NCBI GenBank assembly: GCA_021371955.1
Contig: JAJFVD010000013.1
Span: forward strand, 155,479-219,478
Origin: Bacteroidales bacterium
Lineage (GTDB): Bacteria > Bacteroidota > Bacteroidia > Bacteroidales > UBA932
Length of the DNA stretch: 64,000 bases
Direction of reading: 5' to 3'
Below the pieces are notes generated by a model. That model saw nothing but the letters and a program-made list of their open reading frames with translations. It had not been told where the DNA came from and made no database searches. Below, in pieces: positions 46,006 to 55,109 of the stretch (position 1 is the first letter of the stretch; the number at the start of each line of letters is the position of its first letter). The position numbers and the translations under genes are program-made.

Positions 46006-48813
46006 TTACAGATAGCTGCCGGTTACCGACATACTATTTAATTTCAGCTCCTCGGGTGTACCTTGCGCAACAATCATACCTCCCTTGGCACCACCTTCCG
46101 GACCTAAATCGAATATATAATCTACAGAACGGAGCACATCAAGATTATGCTCTATAATCAGGACAGTGTTCCCCTGATCCACCAGCAACTGCAGCACTCC
46201 AAGCAAAACCCGGATATCTTCGAAGTGAAGTCCTGTTGTGGGTTCGTCAAGGATATAGAGTGAATTTCCTGTTCCTCTGCGGGCCAGTTCGGTGGCAAGC
46301 TTCACCCGCTGGCTCTCACCACCGGAAAGAGTGGTTGAAGACTGTCCAAGGGTTACATAACCCAGACCAACCTCCTCCATCGCCTTGAGCTTGTTTACAA
46401 TGGACGGCATATGTTCGAAGAATATAACTGCCTGTGATATTGTCATATCCAGCACATCATTGATGGATTTGCCCCTGTACTTCACTGCCAGAGTTTCTGG
46501 ATTATATCTTTTCCCGTTACAGGCTTTGCAATGCACATAAACTGCGGGCAGAAAGTTCATTTCAATGGTCTGGACACCGGCTCCCCTGCACTCTTCGCAT
46601 CGCCCTCCCTTAACATTGAACGAGAAACGTCCCGGTTTAAATCCTCTTATCTTTGAATCCTGAGTTTCTACAAAGAGCTTTCGTATATCGGAAAACACAT
46701 TGGTATATGTAGCCGGGTTGCTTCGCGGGGTCCGTCCAATTGGGCTCTGGTCTATCTCTACAAGTTTGTCTATATTAAACTTTCCAGTCATCTCCCGGTA
46801 TGGAAGTGGTGTGTATAGCGAGTTATAGAAGAAGTTGCTTAGAACGGGCATAAGTGTTTCGTTAATGAGCGAGGATTTCCCGCTGCCGCTAACTCCGCTC
46901 ACACCTATAAAACAGCCCAGTGGAATCTTTATATCAACATTTTTGAGGTTGTTGCCGGTAGCTCCAAACAGCTCGATAAACTTGCCGTTTCCTTTCCGGC
47001 GCACAGGCGGTATCTCAATTTTCCTTATCTTTTTAAGGTAGTCTATGCTAAGGCTGTTGTATTTGAGAGCATCATTCACATCCATCTTTTCAACATCTTC
47101 GGGAGTTCCCTCAAACAGAAGCTTTCCCCCCTTCTCTCCTGCGCCAGGGCCAAGGTCTATGAGCCAGTCCGAACTCATAATCATCTCCTCGTCGTGTTCC
47201 ACAACAAGTATAGAGTTCCCCTCATCGCGAAGTTTTTTAAGGGAGTCTATAAGTTTTTTGTTGTCTCTCTGGTGCAGACCAATGCTTGGCTCGTCCAGAA
47301 TATAGAGGACATTTACCAGCTTGGACCCTATCTGGGTAGCAAGTCGTATCCGCTGGCTCTCTCCACCGCTCAGGCTCCTTGTAGAACGGTCCAGTGAAAG
47401 GTAATTGAGTCCCACATCTATAAGAAATCCTATCCTTTCCCTCAGCTCTTTTATTATATCTCTTGCAATTGCCTTCTGTCGCGGGTTAAGTTTCCCTTCG
47501 AGAGTATCAACCCAGCCATACAGTACCTCGATGTCCATTGCGGCAATTTCGCTGATATTTTTTGAGTCTATCTTAAAGCTCAGTGCCTCTTCCTTTAATC
47601 TTGTTCCGTGACAAACAGGGCATTGAGTCTCCTCTGTAAAACGCTCCTTCTTCACTACCAAATCGTCGCTGTCGGAGTCGCTTTGTTCTACCTTTGCAAT
47701 GACCCCGTTAAAACTCATCATCTGAGAAACAGCGGGCGAAGGGCCCACACGAAAGAGTTCGTCGGAACCGTAAATTATTATATTGAGAGCATCCTCCGGT
47801 ATGTCTCTTATTGGGTCGTGCAAGGAAAAACCATATTTTTTCGCAATAGCATCCAGCTGTCCAAAAAGAATATTGTGCTTCAAAGAGCCAATGGGGGTTA
47901 TACCTCCTGAGGCAATTGACTTGGTATCGTCCGGAATAATTTTAGAAGGATCGGCTTTAGCTATCATTCCCAGCCCTTTGCAATGAGGGCAGGCTCCCTG
48001 GGGAGAGTTGAAGGAGAATGTGTGCGGGGCAGGTTCGGGATAAGAAATTCCGCTAACCGGGCACATAAGATGTTTGCTGAAGTGCCTCAGCTCCTTTGTT
48101 CCCATGTCCAGTACCGCCAGCGAACCTTTTCCGTGATGCAGGGCAGACAGTACAGATTCCTTTATTCTTTTTTCGCCTCCCGGGCTTGGCAATAGTTTGT
48201 CCACTACCAGTTCAATAAAGTGCGACTTGTATCTGTCCAGAGGCTTAAGAGTGGCAAGGTCACATATCTCCCCGTCTACCCTCATCTGCATAAAACCTCT
48301 TTTTATGTACTGGTCAAACAAGTCCTTGTAGTGGCCTTTTCTTCCTTTCACAAGCGGTGCAAGCAAATAGGACTTTTTCCCGTTGTAATGCTCTATGATG
48401 AGATTTACAATCTGGTCGTCGGTATATTTTATCATCTCTTCGCCTGTGGCGGGAGAGTATGCATTTGCAGCCCTGGCATAAAGCAGCCTCAGGAAGTCAT
48501 ATATCTCGGTAATAGTCCCAACGGTGGAACGCGGGTTTCGCCCGGTGGTTTTTTGTTCTATGGCAATAATTGGGCTGAGCCCGTCAATCGAATCTACATC
48601 GGGCCGTTCAAGCGTACCAATAAACTGCCGTGCATATGCAGACAGAGTTTCCATGTACCTGCGCTGACCCTCGGCAAATATTGTGTCAAAGGCAAGAGAA
48701 GACTTTCCGCTTCCGCTGAGCCCGGTAATAACTACCAGCTTGTGTCGCGGAATGGAGACATCTATATTTTTCAGGTTGTGGACCCTTGCACCCTTTACCT
48801 CTATACTCTGCAT
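46006..48813 (-). CDS. uvrA: Excinuclease ABC subunit A
   Basis: A 935-residue UvrA, the damage-recognition ATPase of nucleotide excision repair. Two ABC modules: Walker [14 protein letters not shown] near residue 32 and [13 protein letters not shown] near 638, and signatures [14 protein letters not shown] and [14 protein letters not shown]. Zinc modules include CPHCKGLG and CEECRGAG with CKACNGKR. Full length, no interruption. It lies 15 bases downstream of the lytic transglycosylase gene. Confidence 0.98.
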   Translation of the reverse strand: MQSIEVKGARVHNLKNIDVSIPRHKLVVITGLSGSGKSSLAFDTIFAEGQRRYMETLSAYARQFIGTLERPDVDSIDGLSPIIAIEQKTTGRNPRSTVGTITEIYDFLRLLYARAANAYSPATGEEMIKYTDDQIVNLIIEHYNGKKSYLLAPLVKGRKGHYKDLFDQYIKRGFMQMRVDGEICDLATLKPLDRYKSHFIELVVDKLLPSPGGEKRIKESVLSALHHGKGSLAVLDMGTKELRHFSKHLMCPVSGISYPEPAPHTFSFNSPQGACPHCKGLGMIAKADPSKIIPDDTKSIASGGITPIGSLKHNILFGQLDAIAKKYGFSLHDPIRDIPEDALNIIIYGSDELFRVGPSPAVSQMMSFNGVIAKVEQSDSDSDDLVVKKERFTEETQCPVCHGTRLKEEALSFKIDSKNISEIAAMDIEVLYGWVDTLEGKLNPRQKAIARDIIKELRERIGFLIDVGLNYLSLDRSTRSLSGGESQRIRLATQIGSKLVNVLYILDEPSIGLHQRDNKKLIDSLKKLRDEGNSILVVEHDEEMIMSSDWLIDLGPGAGEKGGKLLFEGTPEDVEKMDVNDALKYNSLSIDYLKKIRKIEIPPVRRKGNGKFIELFGATGNNLKNVDIKIPLGCFIGVSGVSGSGKSSLINETLMPVLSNFFYNSLYTPLPYREMTGKFNIDKLVEIDQSPIGRTPRSNPATYTNVFSDIRKLFVETQDSKIRGFKPGRFSFNVKGGRCEECRGAGVQTIEMNFLPAVYVHCKACNGKRYNPETLAVKYRGKSINDVLDMTISQAVIFFEHMPSIVNKLKAMEEVGLGYVTLGQSSTTLSGGESQRVKLATELARRGTGNSLYILDEPTTGLHFEDIRVLLGVLQLLVDQGNTVLIIEHNLDVLRSVDYIFDLGPEGGAKGGMIVAQGTPEELKLNSMSVTGSYL

Positions 48814-48828
48814 TATTAACCCTCACTC

Positions 48829-49740
48829 TTAGTTTTCGCGGAAACCCTCTTTAGGCACTCTCACAACATAGGTTCTCCCAAGCCTGTTTTCCATCTTGTT
48901 AGAACGAATCCACTGATTGTATATCTTTAGAAGCTTAAAATTTGTATTGTGCTTTGCAGCAAATTCGCTCCAGTTTTCAACAGCACCCGTTACTGTTACT
49001 TCTTTATATTCCAACGGCTTGTACAGGTCTTCCCCGCCAATGTAGAATCCATAAATCTGAGGGCTGTCCAGCAAAAGCTTAAAAGCAAGCGCTCTGTAGA
49101 CATATCTTGCTGTCTCCTCGGGAAACTGGGTGTCGTAATAATTCTTTTGTGACTGAATTTTCATTCTGTATCGCACATTGCTCATGCCTATATTGAAAGA
49201 GGCAGCAGCCATTGTCCATGTACCGAATTCGGCATAGGCTTTCTTGAAATACTTTGCCGCAGCAACAGTGGATTTTTCTACGTTATACCGCTCGTCCACC
49301 TCTTCGTCTACAACAAGCCCGTACTCCTTGGCTGTTCCGGCAAGAAACTGCCAGTACCCCCCTGCATTTGCAGGCGAAACGACAGGCTGGAGCCCGCTTT
49401 CTGCCAGACATAAATAATAAAAATCTTCCGGCAGTCCTTCCTTCTTAATGATACTCCTTATTTCATCGCCATAACGGTTGTTAAGCTGGATAATGAGGGC
49501 AATGCTTGCGTGCCAATAAGAAATAACTGTGAGCTCCCGCTGAATCGCCTCCCTCACGTCGAAATATTTAAGCGGCACATCTTCCCCCGCAAAAGAGAGC
49601 GAATTTGGAACCGCAGGCACCTTTACTATTTGCTGAACCGACTGGCCGTCGGCTTTTGCACTGGCATCCGAAGAACTTCCTGCATTGAGGCAGAATGTGA
49701 GCAACGGAAGCAACAGAAAATACTTTATTCCGGTTTTCAT
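48829..49740 (-). CDS. Lytic transglycosylase (GH23, MltD-like)
   Basis: A 303-residue exported protein (signal peptide about 1-27) with a soluble-lytic-transglycosylase domain (about 85-235). The catalytic Glu is in [10 protein letters not shown], followed by the family's [37 protein letters not shown] and [13 protein letters not shown]. It would cleave the glycan strands of peptidoglycan, leaving 1,6-anhydro ends. No clear full LysM repeat; residues about 250-300 resemble one degenerate repeat ([20 protein letters not shown]), which could bind cell wall. Signal ends in a Cys-containing LTFCLNAG, so a lipoprotein is possible but not certain. Confidence 0.9.
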   Translation of the reverse strand: MKTGIKYFLLLPLLTFCLNAGSSSDASAKADGQSVQQIVKVPAVPNSLSFAGEDVPLKYFDVREAIQRELTVISYWHASIALIIQLNNRYGDEIRSIIKKEGLPEDFYYLCLAESGLQPVVSPANAGGYWQFLAGTAKEYGLVVDEEVDERYNVEKSTVAAAKYFKKAYAEFGTWTMAAASFNIGMSNVRYRMKIQSQKNYYDTQFPEETARYVYRALAFKLLLDSPQIYGFYIGGEDLYKPLEYKEVTVTGAVENWSEFAAKHNTNFKLLKIYNQWIRSNKMENRLGRTYVVRVPKEGFREN

Positions 49741-49748
49741 GATTCTTT

Positions 49749-50393
49749 TTATTCGTATCTTAAAAATGGGTTCGTTGCAAGTTCGTGGCCGATAGTGGTA
49801 GATGGCCCGTGACCAGGATAGACTGTATAATCGTCACCAATAACAACAAGCTTTCTGAGCAGACTGTCCATGAGCTCTTCGTAGTCTCCGCCGGGTAAAT
49901 CTGTGCGGCCTATGCTCCCTGCAAAAAGTGAGTCGCCTGTAATAACCAGTTTGTCCGGTTCGGAATAAAGACACACTCCGCCTCTTGTATGGCCGGGGGT
50001 ATGAATAACCTTTAGCGTGCTGTTGCCGAATGTAATTGTACCTCCGTCTGCGATGTCTATTGTATCTGTGGAGGGCTGTTCTATAGTGTAGCCAAACATT
50101 TCGGTATATTGCTGTGCCCTGGCCAGATGCGGTTTATCCAGCGGATGAATGTATGTGTCCAGCTTCCATGTATTTGACACAAATGCATTTCCCATAATAT
50201 GGTCAAAGTGGCCGTGTGTGTTTATGAGTTTAACCGGTTTGAGCTCGTTTGTTTCAATGAATTTTTTAAGCCTCTCCTTTTCGCTGTCGGAATAACAGCC
50301 CGGGTCAATAATTACGCACTCCTTCGTTTCGTCCCACAGTACATAGCTGCATTCGCGCAGGTCGTTAAAATAAAATGTCTTTATCTGTATCAT
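49749..50393 (-). CDS. Metallo-beta-lactamase-fold hydrolase (glyoxalase II-like)
   Basis: A 214-residue cytoplasmic MBL-fold protein of the hydroxyacylglutathione-hydrolase-like group. Metal ligands: THGHFDHIMG (HxHxDH), HTPGHTRGG, GDSLFAGSIGRTDL and YPGHGPSTT. It hydrolyses thioester or related bonds by family; glyoxalase II is the usual annotation but substrate is unproven. Eight bases after it the transglycosylase gene starts; pcm lies 18 bases before it. Confidence 0.92.
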   Translation of the reverse strand: MIQIKTFYFNDLRECSYVLWDETKECVIIDPGCYSDSEKERLKKFIETNELKPVKLINTHGHFDHIMGNAFVSNTWKLDTYIHPLDKPHLARAQQYTEMFGYTIEQPSTDTIDIADGGTITFGNSTLKVIHTPGHTRGGVCLYSEPDKLVITGDSLFAGSIGRTDLPGGDYEELMDSLLRKLVVIGDDYTVYPGHGPSTTIGHELATNPFLRYE

Positions 50394-50411
50394 CCTATAA
50401 ATTTAATTCAG

Positions 50412-51056
50412 TTAATTTTCCGTTCCTCCCAGCATAGGAACAAATTTAAACTCTCCATGTTCAGTGGTGCGGAACTCTTCCTGCCCCACTCTCTCCACAA
50501 CAAGCATTGTCTGAGTCTCTATTCCAACCGGAATAACAAGCTTTCCTCCTATTGCAAGCTGCTCAAGTAACGCTTCCGGCACATCCGGAGCCCCGCATGT
50601 AATGAGGATACCCTTGAAAGGGGCAAACTTAGGCAACCCTGCAAAACCATCTCCGTGGTACAAAACAGGAGTATGGTAATCTAAGTTAGAGAGATTTTGC
50701 TGAGCCAGCAAATAGAGCGATTTCTGGCGCTCAATGCTGTATACCCTGTATCCCATTTGTGCAAGAACTGCAGTCTGGTATGCACATCCCGTACCAATCT
50801 CAAGTACTTTTTCCCATTTTTTAAGTCCCAAAAGCTGAGTCTGAATAGCAACCGTAAAGGGTTGTGATATTGTCTGGCCCGCTCCGATTGGGAGAGGTTT
50901 GTCGAGATATGCAAGATGGTCCAGCCCGTATTCAAGAAACATATGCCTTGGAACCTTGTTCATTGCGTCAAGAATCGCCGGGTCAAAATTATATTTTTTT
51001 GCTAACTGGTCAATGAGCTGTTTACGCCTTCCTTTGTGTTGTAAAGAATCTAACAT
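50412..51056 (-). CDS. pcm: Protein-L-isoaspartate O-methyltransferase
   Basis: A 214-residue SAM-dependent repair methyltransferase acting on isoaspartyl residues of damaged proteins. Family pieces: VPRHMFLEYGLDHLAYLDKP, GAGQTISQPFTVAIQTQLL, the SAM-binding VLEIGTGCAYQTAVLAQMG, and HGDGFAGLPKFAPFKGILIT. Length is standard. It heads the five-gene unit pcm, MBL hydrolase, transglycosylase, uvrA and nucleoside kinase (gaps 18, 8, 15, 18). Confidence 0.96.
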   Translation of the reverse strand: MLDSLQHKGRRKQLIDQLAKKYNFDPAILDAMNKVPRHMFLEYGLDHLAYLDKPLPIGAGQTISQPFTVAIQTQLLGLKKWEKVLEIGTGCAYQTAVLAQMGYRVYSIERQKSLYLLAQQNLSNLDYHTPVLYHGDGFAGLPKFAPFKGILITCGAPDVPEALLEQLAIGGKLVIPVGIETQTMLVVERVGQEEFRTTEHGEFKFVPMLGGTEN

Positions 51057-51060
51057 ACCG

Positions 51061-51068
51061 CAAAATTA
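51061..51068 (-). promoter_or_regulatory. -7 box of the pcm unit, almost at the start codon
   Basis: Reads TAATTTTG on the minus strand (full consensus), with its last base five before the start-codon A at 51056; predicts a leaderless or one-to-two-base leader message. Confidence 0.55.
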
Positions 51069-51082
51069 CGAAAAGATTTTCT

Positions 51083-51090
51083 TAAATTTG
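51083..51090 (+). promoter_or_regulatory. -7 box of the deoxynucleoside kinase gene
   Basis: TAAATTTG, full TAnnTTTG match, 40 bases before the start. The divergent pcm box lies 14 bases away. Confidence 0.55.
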
Positions 51091-51130
51091 CAGAAGAGAA
51101 AGCATACCACCTACACTTAAAATTACCATT

Positions 51131-51745
51131 ATGCATATTGCCATTGCAGGAAACATAGGGAGCGGGAAAACCACCCTCACAAGATTATTATCAAAACATT
51201 ACGGATGGGAACCAAAATACGAAGAGGCAGATACCAATCCGTACCTTTCGGATTTCTATAATGATATGCTGCGGTGGTCCTTTAACCTGCAGATATACTT
51301 TCTCAAAGAGCGCTTTAAAGGCCTTGTGGAAATTGAGCGCACCGGAATTGACGTAATTCAGGACCGTACAATTTATGAAGACGCGCGCATTTTTGCCACC
51401 AATCTTCACAGTATGGGGCTAATGAGCAGCCGCGATTTCGAAAACTACACCACTCTTTTCAACCTGATGCTCTCTCTTGTAAAACCTCCAGAACTCCTCA
51501 TATATCTTCGCTCCTCAATTCCAAACCTGGTATCTCAGATTCACAAAAGAGGCCGCGAATACGAAAGCGGAATCCGCATCGACTACCTTTCAGGACTAAA
51601 CGACCGCTACGAAAAATGGATTTCGGAATACAAAGACGGGAAAATACTCATTGTTGATGTAGACGAAAACAAGTTCGAAGACCGCATCGACGACCTTAGC
51701 CAGGTAATTGACCGCGTGGATGCCCAATTGCACGGGTTGTTTTAG
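51131..51745 (+). CDS. Deoxynucleoside kinase
   Basis: A 204-residue kinase of the dCK/dGK/TK2 family that salvages deoxynucleosides. P-loop IAGNIGSGKTTLTRLL, then WSFNLQIYFLKERFK, DRTIYEDARIF (the DR(S/T)IYED motif holding the base-binding and catalytic Glu/Arg), and the lid RGREYESGI. Specificity (dA/dG versus dC/dT) is not readable. Stands alone, closed by a strong terminator at 51761. Confidence 0.94.
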   Translation: MHIAIAGNIGSGKTTLTRLLSKHYGWEPKYEEADTNPYLSDFYNDMLRWSFNLQIYFLKERFKGLVEIERTGIDVIQDRTIYEDARIFATNLHSMGLMSSRDFENYTTLFNLMLSLVKPPELLIYLRSSIPNLVSQIHKRGREYESGIRIDYLSGLNDRYEKWISEYKDGKILIVDVDENKFEDRIDDLSQVIDRVDAQLHGLF

Positions 51746-51760
51746 AAACTTCACAAACTA

Positions 51761-51806
51761 AAAAAAATAACAGGCTGCCGGGAAACCGTGCAGCCTGTTA
51801 TTTTTT
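51761..51806. terminator. Bidirectional terminator between dNK and PfkB-family kinase
   Basis: AAAAAATAACAGGCTGC pairs with GCAGCCTGTTATTTTTT around the short middle; A tract on one side and T tract on the other serve both converging genes. Confidence 0.9.
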
Positions 51807-51826
51807 CCACTATAATATTTTAGTGA

Positions 51827-52819
51827 CTACTTAAGAAGTCCTGAGTAGTCCCGGATTTCCTGTTTGGCCAGTTTCCAGCGCGGAATATCAATTTTTGGGC
51901 CGATAACCTCAACAACTTTGGCCGCAACAATTGATCCTACGTCGCCACACTGTTTTAGAGATAGCCCGTTGGCATGGGCAAATAAAAATCCGGCAGCGTA
52001 GATATCACCGGCGCCGGTTGCGTCAATAGTGTCGGCTGGCCATGCTTCAATATAGTGATACTCGTCGCCGCTTTTTACCATTGAGCCGTCTTTCCCTATT
52101 TTAACAACTGCTATTTTACATATTTTTGAAATTTCGTCAAGCGCTTCACGAGGAGGTTTTTTTGCAAAAACTTCTGCTTCGGTTTCGTTGGCAAAAACTA
52201 TGTCTACGTATTTTTCAATGATATCATGCAAAAAGGCATCGTTGCTCTCAACCACATTATAGCTTGCCATATCTATGGATATAATCATCCCAGCCTCTCT
52301 TGCCAGCTCAACGGCCCTGCGCACCAAGTCCTGATTCTGAACCAGATAACCCTCTATGTGGAAATAGTCATGTCCACGGAACATTTCAATATTAAGATCT
52401 TCCGGCACCAGTTCAATAGCAGCTCCAAGATAAACGGCAAATGTTCTCTCTGCATTGGGTGCGGTAATGAACACCATTGCCCTTCCGGATGCGGCCTTTC
52501 CCTTAAGGAGGGTGGATTTGATTCCGTTACGCGCCTGGTCGGAAAGAAACAGAGAACCAAGTTCATCATCTCCAACCTTTCCAATAAAGGCCGAAGGCAT
52601 TCCCAAAACAGCAGTTCCGGTAATTGTATTGGCTGCCGAACCTCCGGCTACAAGCTGAACACCCATTGGCTTGAGAGTCTGCCAGATTTTATCTCCGGTT
52701 TCCCTGTCCACATGTTGCATACTGCCAATTGGTAAATGATATGAATTTAGTAATGTATTGTCCTCCAGCACAGCGAGGATATCCGTTAAGGCGTTGCCTA
52801 TTCCTAATATTGATTTCAT
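51827..52819 (-). CDS. PfkB-family carbohydrate/nucleoside kinase
   Basis: A roughly 330-residue ribokinase-fold kinase, closest in feel to the adenosine/sugar kinases annotated as PfkB family in Bacteroides. Motifs: ILGIGNALTDILA at the start, GGSAANT, GDDELGSLF, and the catalytic DATGAGDIYAAGFL. The frame is open to 52996, but that extension covers the divergent panC start and has no family similarity. I therefore place the start at 52819 (MKSILGIG), with 52834 (MNFADMKSI) as alternative. Phosphorylated substrate unknown. Divergent from panC, with only about 30-47 bases between starts. Confidence 0.9.
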   Translation of the reverse strand: MKSILGIGNALTDILAVLEDNTLLNSYHLPIGSMQHVDRETGDKIWQTLKPMGVQLVAGGSAANTITGTAVLGMPSAFIGKVGDDELGSLFLSDQARNGIKSTLLKGKAASGRAMVFITAPNAERTFAVYLGAAIELVPEDLNIEMFRGHDYFHIEGYLVQNQDLVRRAVELAREAGMIISIDMASYNVVESNDAFLHDIIEKYVDIVFANETEAEVFAKKPPREALDEISKICKIAVVKIGKDGSMVKSGDEYHYIEAWPADTIDATGAGDIYAAGFLFAHANGLSLKQCGDVGSIVAAKVVEVIGPKIDIPRWKLAKQEIRDYSGLLK

Positions 52820-52820
52820 A

Positions 52821-52851
52821 TCTGCAAAGTTCATATTTTTTTGTAGGTTTG
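52821..52851 (+). promoter_or_regulatory. Promoter of panC operon
   Basis: TCTG at 52821-52824, 19-base spacer, TAGGTTTG at 52844-52851 (full -7 match), 15 bases before the panC start. It overlaps the 5' end of the divergent kinase gene. Confidence 0.6.
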
Positions 52852-52866
52852 CAAAAATTTTTACCA

Positions 52867-53742
52867 ATGATTGTTTGTTGCTCTTTGGCCGATTTTCAGC
52901 AGGCTTTAGCCTCTCTGCCAAAAGATTGCGAGCTTGGATTTGTACCCACAATGGGTGCATTGCATAAAGGCCACATATCACTTGTACAGAATGCACTAAA
53001 ATACACCCCCAATGTGGCTGTATCTATTTTCGTAAACCCGACTCAGTTCAACAACCCCAGCGACCTTGCAAGTTATCCGCGCACAGTTGAAGCCGACTGC
53101 CGCCGGCTTGCAGAAGCAGGAGCAACCATCGTTTTTGTACCTTCCGTAGAAGATATATACCCCGAGGCCGATACAAGAGTATTTGATCTTGGAGGGCTGG
53201 ACAAAACTGGAGAGGGACCGAGAAGACCGGGCCACTTCAATGGAGTTGCCCAGGTTGTAACAAGATTGTTCGACATAGTTAAGCCAAAATATGCTTTTTT
53301 TGGTGAAAAAGATTTTCAGCAGCTTGCAATAATCCGATACTTCACAAAAAAACTCGGATATCCGGTTGAAATTATAGCCTGCCCCACACTTCGCGAACCC
53401 GACGGTTTGGCAATGAGCTCCAGAAACACGCTGCTCACTCCCGAACACCGGGCAATTGCACCCTCGATATACAAAGTCCTTAAAAATGCACAGCAGGGAG
53501 CGGCTCAAAATTTGCAACTAATTGTCAACGGCAAAAATGCAGAAACAACACCCTCTGAGCTTGTACAAATTGCTATCGGAGAGATTGAAAAAGAACCTCT
53601 TTTAAAAACAGAATACGTAGAGATTGTAAATTCTTTAAATTTGCAGATTATAAATAAATGGGACGATGCACAGGATATTCAGATGTGCACTGCAGTTTAT
53701 GCAGGAAATGTGAGGTTAATAGACAATATAAAACTGAAATAA
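52867..53742 (+). CDS. panC: Pantothenate synthetase
   Basis: PanC of 291 residues, joining pantoate and beta-alanine with ATP in the route to coenzyme A. The open frame extends upstream to 52729, but the family N-terminus begins at the ATG at 52867 ([17 protein letters not shown]), so that start is used. Motifs: [16 protein letters not shown] (the HIGH-like site), [28 protein letters not shown] and the KMSKS-like AMSSRNTLL. panD, which makes beta-alanine, follows one base later, so supply and use of beta-alanine are co-encoded. panB is not in this window. Confidence 0.96.
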   Translation: MIVCCSLADFQQALASLPKDCELGFVPTMGALHKGHISLVQNALKYTPNVAVSIFVNPTQFNNPSDLASYPRTVEADCRRLAEAGATIVFVPSVEDIYPEADTRVFDLGGLDKTGEGPRRPGHFNGVAQVVTRLFDIVKPKYAFFGEKDFQQLAIIRYFTKKLGYPVEIIACPTLREPDGLAMSSRNTLLTPEHRAIAPSIYKVLKNAQQGAAQNLQLIVNGKNAETTPSELVQIAIGEIEKEPLLKTEYVEIVNSLNLQIINKWDDAQDIQMCTAVYAGNVRLIDNIKLK

Positions 53743-53743
53743 G

Positions 53744-54097
53744 ATGCTTCTTCAAATATTAAAATCAAAAATACACAGAGCCCGAGTTACCGAAGCAAAC
53801 CTGAACTATATCGGCAGCATAACCATAGATGAAGATCTAGCGGAAGCTGCAGGCCTGTTCTCAAATGAAAAGGTTGCCGTGGTAAACATAAACAACGGCG
53901 AGCGTATTGAAACCTATGTTATTAAAGGAGAGCGCGGCAGCGGCAAAATTGGGATAAACGGAGCCGCCGCACACAAGTTCTCCGTTGGCGATTTAATTAT
54001 CGTTATGTCTTATGCCCAAATGACCCCCGATGAAGCCCTTGGTTTTAAACCCTCGGTAATCTTCCCGGATTCCGATACAAACAAGCTTGTTGTCTGA
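53744..54097 (+). CDS. panD: Aspartate 1-decarboxylase
   Basis: A 117-residue PanD proenzyme that makes beta-alanine from aspartate. The self-cleavage site Gly24-Ser25 in YIGSITID, which becomes the pyruvoyl group, is present, as are Lys9 in the start [10 protein letters not shown] and the [17 protein letters not shown] stretch. Standard length. Directly after panC, and its TGA overlaps the next start codon by one base. Confidence 0.97.
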   Translation: MLLQILKSKIHRARVTEANLNYIGSITIDEDLAEAAGLFSNEKVAVVNINNGERIETYVIKGERGSGKIGINGAAAHKFSVGDLIIVMSYAQMTPDEALGFKPSVIFPDSDTNKLVV

Positions 54098-55101
54098 TGG
54101 AAAAAGGGCCTCTCAAGAGAGTCTATTCTGCAGTGAAATATATCCTGCTTCTTGGCCTGGCCGGGCTATTGCTTTGGTTCTCGTTCAAGGGTGTTAAGTG
54201 GGCGGATTTTGTTACAGGGCTTAAAGAGGCCGATTTTAGATGGATAGGTTTGTCAATGGCAATCAGCGTTGTTGCATTTTTAATTCGTGCCCTTCGCTGG
54301 AGGCTCATAATGATTCCTCTTGGAAAAAAAATAACAAGAAGAGACTCCTGGGACGGAATAAACATTGGATATCTTACAAACTTTGCAGTACCACGTGCAG
54401 GAGAGCTTGCCCGCTGCGGAGTTATTACCCGCAAAACAGGATTGCCGTTTGAATCGGTAGCCGGAACAGTGGTGCTCGAAAGGAGTATAGACATGCTGTC
54501 GCTGGGAGTTGTATTCATTTCGGTTTTGGTTTTTTTCTGGGATAGTTTTGGAGGGTTCATTAATAAAGAAATAATTGCATCGATGGAGTCCCGCCTTTCT
54601 ACCGGGCTCATAATTATTGCAGCCTCCGCTTTTGTTGCTTCTCTGATTTTTCTTTACATCATACACAAATACAGGCAGAGTCACCCTATCCTGAGAAAAA
54701 TTACAAACATAGTAAAGGGGGTCCTGAAAGGACTTCTCTCGGGATTCCGGATGCCCCAAAAGTGGCTTTTCATAATCTACACTGTACTGCTTTGGGTCTG
54801 TTACTGGCTCATGAGCTACACATCAATTATGGCCTTCCCCTCAATAAATCAGGGGTTAGGCGCTTCGGATGCACTTTTTCTTATGATGGTGGGGAGTTTT
54901 GGCTGGGTTATACCGGTTCAGGGAGGAATTGGAGCGTACCATTTAATTATATCGCTGGCTCTCGCCTCGGTTTATGGTATCTCTCAAACAACAGGAGTTA
55001 TATTTGCGACAATCTCACATGAATCCCAGGCACTAACAATGCTTTTATGCGGAGCCATATCGCTTATTAGCTTCACTTTAAGCAAACGAAAGAGTTTATA
55101 A
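54097..55101 (+). CDS. Flippase-like membrane protein (LPG synthase TM region family)
   Basis: A 334-residue polytopic inner-membrane protein with about eight hydrophobic helices, matching the transmembrane half of lysylphosphatidylglycerol synthase (YbhN/AglD-like family). Family pieces: FLIRALRWRLIMIPLG, NIGYLTNFAVPRAGELARCG and VPVQGGIGAYH-like IPVQGGIGAYHLIIS. It lacks the C-terminal aminoacyltransferase domain, so it is not a lipid lysyl-transferase by itself. Role likely in moving a lipid or lipid-linked compound. Start overlaps the panD stop by one base; the sensor kinase gene follows after 8 bases, so all four genes are one transcript. Confidence 0.88.
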   Translation: MEKGPLKRVYSAVKYILLLGLAGLLLWFSFKGVKWADFVTGLKEADFRWIGLSMAISVVAFLIRALRWRLIMIPLGKKITRRDSWDGINIGYLTNFAVPRAGELARCGVITRKTGLPFESVAGTVVLERSIDMLSLGVVFISVLVFFWDSFGGFINKEIIASMESRLSTGLIIIAASAFVASLIFLYIIHKYRQSHPILRKITNIVKGVLKGLLSGFRMPQKWLFIIYTVLLWVCYWLMSYTSIMAFPSINQGLGASDALFLMMVGSFGWVIPVQGGIGAYHLIISLALASVYGISQTTGVIFATISHESQALTMLLCGAISLISFTLSKRKSL

Positions 55102-55109
55102 ACAAAGAT

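Noticed and set aside
48220..48819. 199-codon plus-strand frame opposite uvrA
   Set aside because: Shadow of uvrA, whose motifs are all present on the other strand.
52729..52866. Longer start for panC
   Set aside because: It runs into the divergent kinase gene; the known PanC N-terminus begins at 52867.
52820..52996. Longer start for the PfkB-family kinase
   Set aside because: The extension lies over the divergent panC start and promoter and has no similarity to the kinase family.
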